DNA of 64,000 nucleotides from JBEHWX01 sp048498995. Its GTDB lineage: Bacteria; Bacteroidota; Ignavibacteria; OLB7. Positions 17,714 to 25,848 of the stretch are shown in pieces. The stretch spans positions 18,744 through 82,743 of the forward strand of contig JBEHWX010000016.1 of the NCBI GenBank assembly GCA_048498995.1. The letters run 5' to 3'. Each line of letters opens with the position of its first letter. Position 1 is the first letter of the stretch. Under the pieces are notes generated by a model, which saw only the letters and a list, made by a program, of their open reading frames with translations, ran no database searches and had not been told where the DNA came from. The position numbers and the translations under genes are program-made.

Positions 17714-18193
17714 TCATGTCATGACGAGGGTGATGGGGTCGCCGGCCGTGATCGTGCCGGGGGTGACGATGCGGGCGTACAGCCGGCTCCAGCCGGGATG
17801 AACCTTCTGCGACATGCGGGAGAACTCCGCGTCGATGAACGAGGGGGCGATGTTCTTGCAGGGTGCGCAGTAGCTGGTGATCTCGATCTCCACCTCCGGA
17901 CCCAGCTTCAGCCGCGCTCCCGGAGCGAGCGAGAACAGATCGATCCCGGCCGTCGTGATGTTCTCCCCGGTGGTTCCCGGCTCGATCGGATGCCCCTCGG
18001 CGCGCAGCGCCTCGATCTGCTCCAGCGAGTAGATGCACAGGGCGCGCTCGGGTCCGCCATGATAGCGGAGATCCCGCTGCCGGTCGACGGTGATCCCGTT
18101 GGCCTCGACCGAGGCGGTCGGGATCGGCCGCTTCGGCACGCCCCCCCTGGAAACGTTGATGCTCTGAATCGTCGCGCGTGTCGGTTCCAACAA
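17714..18193 (-). CDS. MOSC-domain protein
   Basis: The protein has 159 residues, a stand-alone MOSC domain (the C-terminal domain type of molybdenum-cofactor sulfurases). It begins ATIQSINVSRGGVPKRP and has RDLRYHGGPERALCIYSLEQ and GTTGENITTAGID, the typical MOSC nucleus. ITSYCAPCKNI carries the conserved cysteine region. Such proteins are related to mARC/YiiM-type enzymes and are thought to handle molybdopterin or activated sulfur, but the exact substrate cannot be read here. It lies 27 bases after the FAD-linked oxidase on the same strand and is probably the third gene of that operon. The ATG has no strong ribosome-binding site, which fits coupled translation. Confidence 0.9.
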   Translation of the reverse strand: MLEPTRATIQSINVSRGGVPKRPIPTASVEANGITVDRQRDLRYHGGPERALCIYSLEQIEALRAEGHPIEPGTTGENITTAGIDLFSLAPGARLKLGPEVEIEITSYCAPCKNIAPSFIDAEFSRMSQKVHPGWSRLYARIVTPGTITAGDPITLVMT

Positions 18194-18220
18194 ACCTGTC
18201 CCGTTGATGATGCGATGTCG

Positions 18221-19750
18221 TCAGTCTCTTCCGGACGTTCGGGCCTCGGCGTCGAACACGGTCCCCCGACCGAGGATGCCGTTCGGATCGAGCGCCTTGC
18301 GCACCCGCCGCATCCCCTCCACCCCCTCGGCTCCGTACATGGCGACGAGATATTCCTTCTTCAGCTTTCCCACGCCATGTTCGGCCGAGACGGTGCCGCC
18401 GAGCGCGAGCGCGCGGGCCACCAGCCGGCGATAGACCTCGCGGGCCAGCGCGAACTCCGACGGATCGGAGGCAAAGATGTTGGCGTGCAGGTGATTGTTG
18501 CCGATATGGCCGTAGACCACGGTCCGAAGTCCGTTGTCGGCGAACTCCCGGCGATAGTAGGCCAGCAGCTCCCCGAACGCCGCGTCGGGAACCGCCATGT
18601 CGGTGCCGAGCTTGGTCTGGCCATGCTCGCTGATCTGCTCGTATACGGCCGAGGGGACGGCGTGCCGGAACTCCCGCATCTTCCGCTGGTCCTCGGCCGT
18701 GATGCCGAACCACGACTCGTCGACGAGCGCGCCATGCCGGAGCATCATCTCGTACCACGCTCCCAGAAGCGCCTCCTCCGTCTCCTCGGTCGATTCCTGC
18801 TCGAACCAGACGGCGCCGCCGCCGGCCCCGGCCGGAATCGTGGGGTACTTCGGGCGGATCAGCTCGAGCGAATCGGCGTCGAGATACTCCAGTGCGCGCG
18901 CGTCGACGCCGCGCGCGTCGATGCCGTTCCCGTCGTTGCCGCTCTCGCCGGCGCGACGCGTGGCGCGGCTGGCGGCGCGGGCTTCATCGACGAAGGCGAG
19001 CGTGGCCGCTTCCTCGGGAAAGAAGACGACGCCGCTGAAGAGCTTCGGCGGCAGCGGGAGCAGACGGAGCTCGGCGCGCGTGACCACGCCGAGCGTTCCC
19101 TCGGAGCCGATGAACAGGTCGATCGCGTCCATGCCGGGCGCGGCAAAATAGCCGGCCGCGTGCTTGACCGCGGGCATCGTGTAGGGAGGCAGCTCGAGGT
19201 CGATCGCGCGTCCCTCGAGCGTGGTCAGGCGCAGGCGTCTGCCATCGGCGATCGTCTGGCCGCGGCGGAGCCGGAGTCGCTCGCCGGTGCCGAGCACGAC
19301 CTCCAGCGCCTCGATATAGTCGCGGGTCGGGCCGTACTTGAAGGTCCGGGCGCCGGAGGCATTCGTGGCGATCGAGCCGCCGACATAGCAGGTCCGCTCG
19401 GTCGGATCGGGTGGGTAGAGAAGATCGAGCGCCTCGACCTCCCGCTGAAGCTCGCCGAGGATCACCCCCGGCTCCACCGTCGCGCGTCGGCCGGCCGCGT
19501 CGATGTCGACGATCCGGTGCAGGCGGGAGGTGGCCAGTACCACGCCGCCGAACGGCACGCGGCCGCCGGCCAGTCCGGTGCCGGCGCCGGCCACCGTCAC
19601 CGGCGTGCCGGTCCGGTCGCACTCGGTCAGCAGCTCGACGATCTCCTCCTCGCTCTCCGGGAAGTAGACCCGCTCGGCCTCGCCTCCCGGCATGTTCGAG
19701 GCATCCTTGAGGAAGCCGAGAATCTCGTCCTGCTCGCTTTTGATGATCAT
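18221..19750 (-). CDS. FAD-binding oxidase/dehydrogenase (GlcD / D-lactate dehydrogenase type)
   Basis: The protein has 509 residues. The N-terminal FAD_binding_4 domain carries VAGAGTGLAGGRVPFGGVVL, YVGGSIATNASGARTFKYG and a GSEGTLGVVTRAELRLLP loop. The C-terminal FAD-oxidase domain carries VVYGHIGNNHLHANIF (metal/substrate histidines) and SAEHGVGKLKKEYL. This is the family of glycolate oxidase subunit GlcD, D-lactate and D-2-hydroxyglutarate dehydrogenases, which oxidise 2-hydroxy acids with FAD. The substrate cannot be assigned from sequence alone. A VOC/DUF1338-like gene ends 10 bases upstream and a MOSC gene follows after 27, so a small metabolic operon is likely. No membrane segment is seen. 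Confidence 0.93.
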   Translation of the reverse strand: MIIKSEQDEILGFLKDASNMPGGEAERVYFPESEEEIVELLTECDRTGTPVTVAGAGTGLAGGRVPFGGVVLATSRLHRIVDIDAAGRRATVEPGVILGELQREVEALDLLYPPDPTERTCYVGGSIATNASGARTFKYGPTRDYIEALEVVLGTGERLRLRRGQTIADGRRLRLTTLEGRAIDLELPPYTMPAVKHAAGYFAAPGMDAIDLFIGSEGTLGVVTRAELRLLPLPPKLFSGVVFFPEEAATLAFVDEARAASRATRRAGESGNDGNGIDARGVDARALEYLDADSLELIRPKYPTIPAGAGGGAVWFEQESTEETEEALLGAWYEMMLRHGALVDESWFGITAEDQRKMREFRHAVPSAVYEQISEHGQTKLGTDMAVPDAAFGELLAYYRREFADNGLRTVVYGHIGNNHLHANIFASDPSEFALAREVYRRLVARALALGGTVSAEHGVGKLKKEYLVAMYGAEGVEGMRRVRKALDPNGILGRGTVFDAEARTSGRD

Positions 19751-19760
19751 GATCTGTCCG

Positions 19761-20357
19761 TCAGCGCTCCACCTGTCCCTTCGGGGCGGGCGAGAGAAAT
19801 CCGGCGAAGCCCCAGCGGCGCTCCACCAGCTCGAGCGTGGTGTAGGCCATGTCGTCGATCATCTCCGGCTCGGCGTAGATCTGGCGGAACTCGCTGTCCG
19901 GAGCCCCCATGATCTCGCCGACGAAGGTGACGCCGAGCGCGGTCAGACGCTCGACCGCCGGCTCCATCCGATCGACGGAGATGCCGATGTGGTGGAGCTG
20001 GCCGTCGGTGAACTTCTCGACCCACGCGGGGATCAGCGACTCGGCGCCGCGCTGATCTTCGAAGGCCTGGTCGAGGTACAGCGCCGGGAAGCCGGGCTTG
20101 CGGTAGACCTTCGCCCACCATGAATCGCGCTCGATCACGCCGATCCGGTCGTCGAAGGAGAAGCCCATCGCCTCGAACTCGAGGGCGCGCTCCTGGATGT
20201 TGAGCGTCCTGATGGAGATATGGTCGATCACCGGACGCAGTCCCACGCCGGCCTCATTGAGCGCGTCGCGCACGATCGTGGCCGTGCGGTTGGCGCGGAT
20301 GTATCGTTCGATATAATCGTTGATGACCGCGTCGATATGCTTGTTCGTGATTTCCAT
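19761..20357 (-). CDS. VOC-superfamily protein, DUF1338/glyoxalase-like
   Basis: The protein has 198 residues from the ATG at 20357, which has AGAGG upstream; longer readings start in unlikely sequence. Two VOC-type beta-alpha-beta repeats are visible, each opening with a metal-binding histidine strand: PVIDHISIRTLNI near 45-57 and QLHHIGISVDRMEPAVERL near 120-138. TTLELVERRWGF near the end supplies a candidate acidic ligand. The pattern and the HISIRT strand recall DUF1338 enzymes such as 2-oxoadipate dioxygenase/decarboxylase (HglS), though this protein is shorter. A metal-dependent dioxygenase or lyase on a keto acid is plausible, especially beside a 2-hydroxy-acid oxidase. It is the first gene of the three-gene minus-strand operon. 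Confidence 0.75.
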   Translation of the reverse strand: MEITNKHIDAVINDYIERYIRANRTATIVRDALNEAGVGLRPVIDHISIRTLNIQERALEFEAMGFSFDDRIGVIERDSWWAKVYRKPGFPALYLDQAFEDQRGAESLIPAWVEKFTDGQLHHIGISVDRMEPAVERLTALGVTFVGEIMGAPDSEFRQIYAEPEMIDDMAYTTLELVERRWGFAGFLSPAPKGQVER

Positions 20358-20683
20358 TGCCTCTGTAGTTCTGTCCCGGCCGCCCATGTATCCGGCGCAT
20401 CGACCCGATCGGATCTTCACGATCGGCGTGGCCGGCCCGAGGGGGCTATGAATTGACGAGCATTTCTCACTATGTTCCGGCGCACGCCGCTCACCCCGCC
20501 GCGGTCGTCAGCGACCACGATCAAGGACGTGCGTTACCCCGTACGTGTATCCGCAAGGATCGATGCACAATATAGCGTTCAGAGGCTGATCGTCCGCCGT
20601 TGCCCCGTCTCCCATACACGATGGCCGGAAGATTGCTACGCGAGCACACGCGTCGGCCATACTGGTAGACAAAGGTGACCCTC
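20358..20683. other. Divergent intergenic region
   Basis: No gene is seen in these 326 bases, which separate the VOC-protein operon (minus) from the giant exoprotein (plus). An A/T-richer patch near 20450-20485 and another near 20565-20580 may hold promoters, but I could not identify boxes with confidence. Confidence 0.5.
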
Positions 20684-23600
20684 ATGGAACCGATCTCACT
20701 CCGTTTGATGTGCGTCCGGATAACGCTGCTTCTACTCGTGTCAGCTCTCGTGCCGGTTTCGGCCGGAGCGCAGTGGACGAAGCTCGCCGTTCCGGCAACC
20801 AATCCCACCCCCGCCATCTACGCCGCGCGCTTCTTCGATAAGGATACCGGCTTCGTCTGCGGCGTCGCCGGCAGCACGCCGACCGGACGGCTCTACCTGA
20901 CCGTCAACGGCGGCACGTCATGGACGCAGGTGGCGCTCCCCGGCACTCCACGCGCCCTCAACGACATCTTCTTCCTCCCCGGCGGACGCTTCGGCGTCGT
21001 GGTCGGCGATGGAGGGTATGTTGCCGTGACCGCCGACCGGGGCGTCAACTGGACGCAGCGATCGGTCGCCATCGGGGCGTGGACAAGCGGCGTCGATATC
21101 AACGGCGTCTACTTCAAGGACACGCTCAACGGCTTCGTGGTCGGAAATGTCTCCACCGGAGGGAGCGGACCGCGATTCGCGCGGACCACCGATGGCGGCG
21201 TGAGCTGGGGAGCGATAGCGCAGAACGATCCGCCGGCCAACAATCTCTACGATATCGGCTTCTTCGATGCCCAGCGCGGCGTCGTGGTCGGCACCGGAGC
21301 TCCCCCGAGGAAATCCAGGACCACCGATGGCGGCAACACCTGGAGCGCGTACGACAGCGTCGGCATCCGCGCCTCATCCAGCCTCAGCATGTTCGGGCTC
21401 GATCTCGTGCCGGGCACCGGCATCGGCTATGCCGCCGGCGGACGAGCCTTCGCGACCCCCTACTTCGCCGAGGTGCGCAGGACCACCGATTACGGTGTCA
21501 CCTGGAGCCAGACCGGGATGAACGGCTCGGTGAGCGGCTACGCGTTCCCCGCGAGCGACGTTGCCGCGGTCACCGATTCGCTCCTCTTCGTGGTCGGCTG
21601 GAACGCGAACATTCACCGGTCACTCAACGCCGGCTCGAGCTGGCGCGTCGAGACGCTTCCCTCCACGGTGGCCACGAGCGTCGACTTCCGGAAGCTTTCG
21701 TTCACCCGTGACAACCGCCTCTTCGCCGTCGGGACCGCCGGCACCATTCTCCGCCTCGAGCTCATCCCGGACGCGCGCTTCTCGCCGGCTTCCGGCGCGC
21801 TCGACTTCTTCTCCTACTGTCTCGGCGATCAGGTTGCCGACGAATCGCTCGTCGTCTACAACGACGGCGACGGGCCGCTCCGGCTGGAGGATCTGGCCTT
21901 CACGCAGCCCTCCGGCGGCGTCACGTTCCAGATCGTCGGAGCCTACGCGAGCACGATCAACCCCGGCTCCGGCACGCAGATCCGAATCCATCCGATCATC
22001 CCGCCCGGCACCGCCGCGGGAACCTACACCGGCGCTCTCCGGATCAGGACGAACGACGAGAACGGCCGGGGCGCCGATACGCTCAAGTCAATCTCCCTCG
22101 CGATTCGCGTCCGTTCCCAGGTGCTCACGGTCGATCCGGCGGTCTCGCGCGATGCCGGCCGGGTCCGCGTGACCGGGATGATCCAGAGCACGCTGACGAT
22201 GAAGGATCTGCTGCTCGATACCTCGGAGTGCGCGGTACAGGTCGATTCGGTGGCGCTCGCGGTCGGGACCGATTTCACCCTGAGCCAGGTGACGCGCCAG
22301 ACGCTTCCGGCGCGAGCTGGCAGGCTCACCATCGAGACATATTTCCTTCCACGCGCCGTCTGCGCCCGTTACGATACCCTCATCGTGTACAGCACGGCGC
22401 CGGGATCGCCGCACCGGATTCCGATCGTCGGCACCGGCGTGCTGCCGACCTTCGCGCTGAAGCCGTCGGACACGCTCGACCTGGGGCGGACCGGCGTCGG
22501 GCGTCCGCTCAACGGAATGATCGAGCTGCACAACGATGCACCGGGTGTCTGCCATGATTCGAGCCTCGTGACAGGATTTCGTCTTGCCGGCCCGAACGTC
22601 GCGGAGTTCACCGTGAGCTTCACGGCGGGCAGATCGATTCCGGCCGGCGACAAGCTGAGCGTGCCGGTGTCGGCCTCGCCGGCGGGACCCGGCCGGAGGA
22701 TCGCCTACGCGATCTTCAAGAGCGAGGTCTACGGCGATCTGCAGGATACCGTGGTGCTCCTGATGGAGGGGCTCGAGGCGAACTTCGGGAGCACGCGGAG
22801 CGAGGTGATCTTCGATACCACCGATGTCGGCGGCCAGCGCGATACCGCGCTCACGGCATTCCTGGTCAACTTCGGATCGCTGCCGGTCCGCGTGGACAGC
22901 ATCGTCGTGATCGGCGGCGACAAGGGAAGCTTCCAGTATCTGGCCCCCACGCTCCCGATGTCGGTAACCAACGGAGGGCCGAAGGGGATCAACCTCCGCT
23001 TCCTCGCGACCAAGGTCGGACGGCTCGAGGCAACGCTCGGCATCTACACCGATCTGGCGACGAAGCCGACCACGGTAACGCTCATCGGCTACGGGGCGCT
23101 GCCGGTGCTCGGCGTCCGCTCGCGCCAGGTGGTATTCGAGCAGACCGCTGTCAACACCTGCCGCGATACGCTGCTGAGCCGGTTCATTCACAACCCGAGT
23201 CCCGCTCCGTTGAGGATCCGTGCCGTCAGAATCGCTCCATCCTCCGGAGCCGATCCGAACGACACGCTCGCCTTCAACTACGTCGCGCCGGCGATCCCTC
23301 CAGATCTCGTGATCGAGGCATGGGACTCGGCGCAGGTGATGCTCCGGTTCTGTCCAAAGCATACCGGTGTGCATCGGGCGGAGCTCACCTTCGGTTCCAA
23401 TGCCTCCGGCGCCTCTCCGGCGATCACCCTCATCGGCAACGGGCAGTCGGGCAGCGCGGTCTCGATCGACACGATCAGGTTCCAGCGGACGCGCGTGCTG
23501 ATGACGCGGGACACGGTGGTCGAGCGCCTGATCTTCAACGCGGTCGGCGGCGATATCCGGGTCGACTCCATCACGGTCACCGGCGCCGATGCGCTGTCGT

Positions 23601-25843
23601 TCACGCGCGCGGCGATCGCCACGCCGTTTCTGCTCGCTCCCACGCGCGACACGGCGCTCGGGCTCCGCTTCAACCCGATGCGTCGGGGAGATCACTTCGC
23701 GTTTCTGAACATCCACACGTCGCAGGGGCCGCACACGGTGGTGCTGGCCGGACGCGCGGCCTATCCGTTCCTGAAGGTCGCGCCCCGGAGCCTTGCCGAC
23801 CTCCGGGTGCGACCCGGAGGAACGCGCCGCATCACGTTCGACATCCTCAACGCCGGCGACGACAGCGCCCGGATCGACGGGGCGGCGATCACCGGCGATC
23901 CTGCCTTCACCAATCCCTCGACCGGATCCTTCCCTCGGACGCTGCCGCCGGATGAGCGGATTTCGCTCGACATCGATTTCACCCCGGCGCATCCCTGCGA
24001 GCATCCGGCCAGCATCTCGGTTCGCGGTGAGGGGGTTCAGGGCGTGTACGGGATGGCCGACACGGTGGTCCAGGTTGCGGGAATCGGCGTGCTTCCGCTG
24101 GTGAGCTCGCGGCGCGAGGAGATCCTCTTCGGCACCCGCTCCCCCGGCTCGACCAATGATTCGACGCTTGTCGATTTCGTCGGCGCGGTCGACTTCTCCG
24201 GGGTGCTCTCGAGCTGCCTCGACACGGCACGCATCGACTCGATCGCGATCACCGGAGCCGGCGCGAGCGCGTTCACGCTCCTGTCGCCGGCCGATCCCGG
24301 CTCCTCCCGGACGCTTCCGTCGGAGGCTTTCCTGCCGCTGGCGATCAGCTTCCGGCCGACGGCTCCGGGACTGAGCAGCGCGGAGCTGCGGATCTTCCGC
24401 GAGGGCTCCGCCGATTCGACGCTGACGATCAGGCTCGTCGGAGCGGCGGCGAACCTGGCGGTCGGCTACGGTCCGGCGCCGAACATGATCGAGCTCGATT
24501 TCGGCAAGGTGCATCGCGGCTGGGTGGTCGATTCGCTCTTCACGCTGTCGGCGCTGGGGAGCGATCCGATTCCGATCGACATGATCGCGGCCGATCCCTC
24601 CGCCGAGTTTCGGCTCACGTCGCCGGCGAACATTCCCGGCATGCTCGCGCCGGGCGCGCCGGCCACGGTCGGCGTCTCCTTCACCTCGGCCGATCCTCTC
24701 GGGGCGCGCCGCGCCGTGGTGCGGGTCAGAAGCGGCTCCCTGGAGGATAGCATCTTCGTGCTTCGCGCCACGGTCGCCGACGATCAGCTCCGCGCGCCGG
24801 CGCTGGTCGAGTTCGGCGCGCGCGCCGCCGGCTCGGTCGTCGATACCGCGGCCGTGCTGGTGAACGAGCCGACGGCCGCCATCCCCGATCGCGCGCTGCT
24901 GGCCGACGCGCCGATCTCCGACGTCGTTATCGTCAGCGGTCAGGGAAGCTTCGTGGTGGCGGGACGTCCCGCGCGGATTCCCGGAGGAGGACGCGACAGC
25001 ATCATCCTGGGGTTCCGCCCATCGGGGAGCGCCGGGCCTCGCTCGGGAACCGCGCGCATCTATTTCAACGACCATGACGTGGCAGGAACGCTTGTGCGCG
25101 ATTCCGCGGATGTTCAACTGCGGGGAGCAGTCGCCGGAGCCGGTGCCGCGCTGGAGGTCTCGCTCGGGCCCGATCAGACCGGCATTCCGGGAGATGTGAT
25201 CCGCGCTCCGATCATACTCGGAGGCGCCGGCGCGTCGATCGGTGACACCATTTCCCTGGTCGTTTCCTACGACCGAGCGCTCCTCCGGCCGCTGCGGGTA
25301 ACGCCGCGTCGCGGCGGTATCGGCGGATCGTTCTCCGGGCCGCTCTTCGGGGCAACGCGACGCGGAACGACGGAGATCGTGATCGGCGCCGCCGGGGCGC
25401 TCCTTCCGGGGACGCTGGCGGATCTGGAGATGGAGGTACTTCTCGGCGATACGCTCGAAAGCGCCGTGGCGATCGACACGGCGCTCGTGGCCGGGCATCC
25501 CGAGATTCCGGTTGCCCGCGCCGGCATGCGCTTCACGGTCAACGGCTACTGCGACGCCGACGGACGACGGATCCGCTTCGGTCTCGGTCCGGCGCTCAAG
25601 AGCACGCCCAACCCGATGAGCCGTGAAGGCAGGATCGACTACGTGGTTCCGGCCGTCACCAATGTGCGCCTGGCGCTCTACGACGCGCTCGGCCGCGAGG
25701 TGGCGCGCCTTGCCGATGGTCCGGCCGAGCCCGGGATCTACTCGGTGTCGCTGGATGCCGGCGCGCTCCCCAGCGGACTCTACCACTGCCTGCTGGTGAC
25801 GGGACGATTCAGCGCGTCGATAACGATTCAGGTGACGGAGTGA
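20684..25843 (+). CDS. Giant T9SS-secreted protein with YCF48-like and choice-of-anchor repeats
   Basis: The protein has 1,719 residues. The ATG at 20684 is preceded by AAAGGTGA; a GTG nine bases earlier is possible. A signal peptide (LLLLVSALVPVSAGAQW) leads to YCF48/BNR-like repeats over roughly the first 330 residues (TVNGGTSW, TADRGVNW, TTDGGVSW, TTDGGNTW, TTDYGVTW). About ten Ig-like choice-of-anchor D/ASH repeats follow, with VIFDTTDVGGQRDTALTAF- and VGVSFTSADP-type strands. Near the end is a cohesin-like segment (GDVIRAPIILGGAGA). The last 80 residues are a T9SS type A sorting domain (STPNPMSREGRIDYVV, LALYDALGREVARLADG, LPSGLYHCLLV). It is exported and anchored or released by T9SS. 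The following OmpA-type gene starts at its stop codon, suggesting a functional pair. Confidence 0.93.
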   Translation: MEPISLRLMCVRITLLLLVSALVPVSAGAQWTKLAVPATNPTPAIYAARFFDKDTGFVCGVAGSTPTGRLYLTVNGGTSWTQVALPGTPRALNDIFFLPGGRFGVVVGDGGYVAVTADRGVNWTQRSVAIGAWTSGVDINGVYFKDTLNGFVVGNVSTGGSGPRFARTTDGGVSWGAIAQNDPPANNLYDIGFFDAQRGVVVGTGAPPRKSRTTDGGNTWSAYDSVGIRASSSLSMFGLDLVPGTGIGYAAGGRAFATPYFAEVRRTTDYGVTWSQTGMNGSVSGYAFPASDVAAVTDSLLFVVGWNANIHRSLNAGSSWRVETLPSTVATSVDFRKLSFTRDNRLFAVGTAGTILRLELIPDARFSPASGALDFFSYCLGDQVADESLVVYNDGDGPLRLEDLAFTQPSGGVTFQIVGAYASTINPGSGTQIRIHPIIPPGTAAGTYTGALRIRTNDENGRGADTLKSISLAIRVRSQVLTVDPAVSRDAGRVRVTGMIQSTLTMKDLLLDTSECAVQVDSVALAVGTDFTLSQVTRQTLPARAGRLTIETYFLPRAVCARYDTLIVYSTAPGSPHRIPIVGTGVLPTFALKPSDTLDLGRTGVGRPLNGMIELHNDAPGVCHDSSLVTGFRLAGPNVAEFTVSFTAGRSIPAGDKLSVPVSASPAGPGRRIAYAIFKSEVYGDLQDTVVLLMEGLEANFGSTRSEVIFDTTDVGGQRDTALTAFLVNFGSLPVRVDSIVVIGGDKGSFQYLAPTLPMSVTNGGPKGINLRFLATKVGRLEATLGIYTDLATKPTTVTLIGYGALPVLGVRSRQVVFEQTAVNTCRDTLLSRFIHNPSPAPLRIRAVRIAPSSGADPNDTLAFNYVAPAIPPDLVIEAWDSAQVMLRFCPKHTGVHRAELTFGSNASGASPAITLIGNGQSGSAVSIDTIRFQRTRVLMTRDTVVERLIFNAVGGDIRVDSITVTGADALSFTRAAIATPFLLAPTRDTALGLRFNPMRRGDHFAFLNIHTSQGPHTVVLAGRAAYPFLKVAPRSLADLRVRPGGTRRITFDILNAGDDSARIDGAAITGDPAFTNPSTGSFPRTLPPDERISLDIDFTPAHPCEHPASISVRGEGVQGVYGMADTVVQVAGIGVLPLVSSRREEILFGTRSPGSTNDSTLVDFVGAVDFSGVLSSCLDTARIDSIAITGAGASAFTLLSPADPGSSRTLPSEAFLPLAISFRPTAPGLSSAELRIFREGSADSTLTIRLVGAAANLAVGYGPAPNMIELDFGKVHRGWVVDSLFTLSALGSDPIPIDMIAADPSAEFRLTSPANIPGMLAPGAPATVGVSFTSADPLGARRAVVRVRSGSLEDSIFVLRATVADDQLRAPALVEFGARAAGSVVDTAAVLVNEPTAAIPDRALLADAPISDVVIVSGQGSFVVAGRPARIPGGGRDSIILGFRPSGSAGPRSGTARIYFNDHDVAGTLVRDSADVQLRGAVAGAGAALEVSLGPDQTGIPGDVIRAPIILGGAGASIGDTISLVVSYDRALLRPLRVTPRRGGIGGSFSGPLFGATRRGTTEIVIGAAGALLPGTLADLEMEVLLGDTLESAVAIDTALVAGHPEIPVARAGMRFTVNGYCDADGRRIRFGLGPALKSTPNPMSREGRIDYVVPAVTNVRLALYDALGREVARLADGPAEPGIYSVSLDAGALPSGLYHCLLVTGRFSASITIQVTE

Positions 25844-25848
25844 CGACG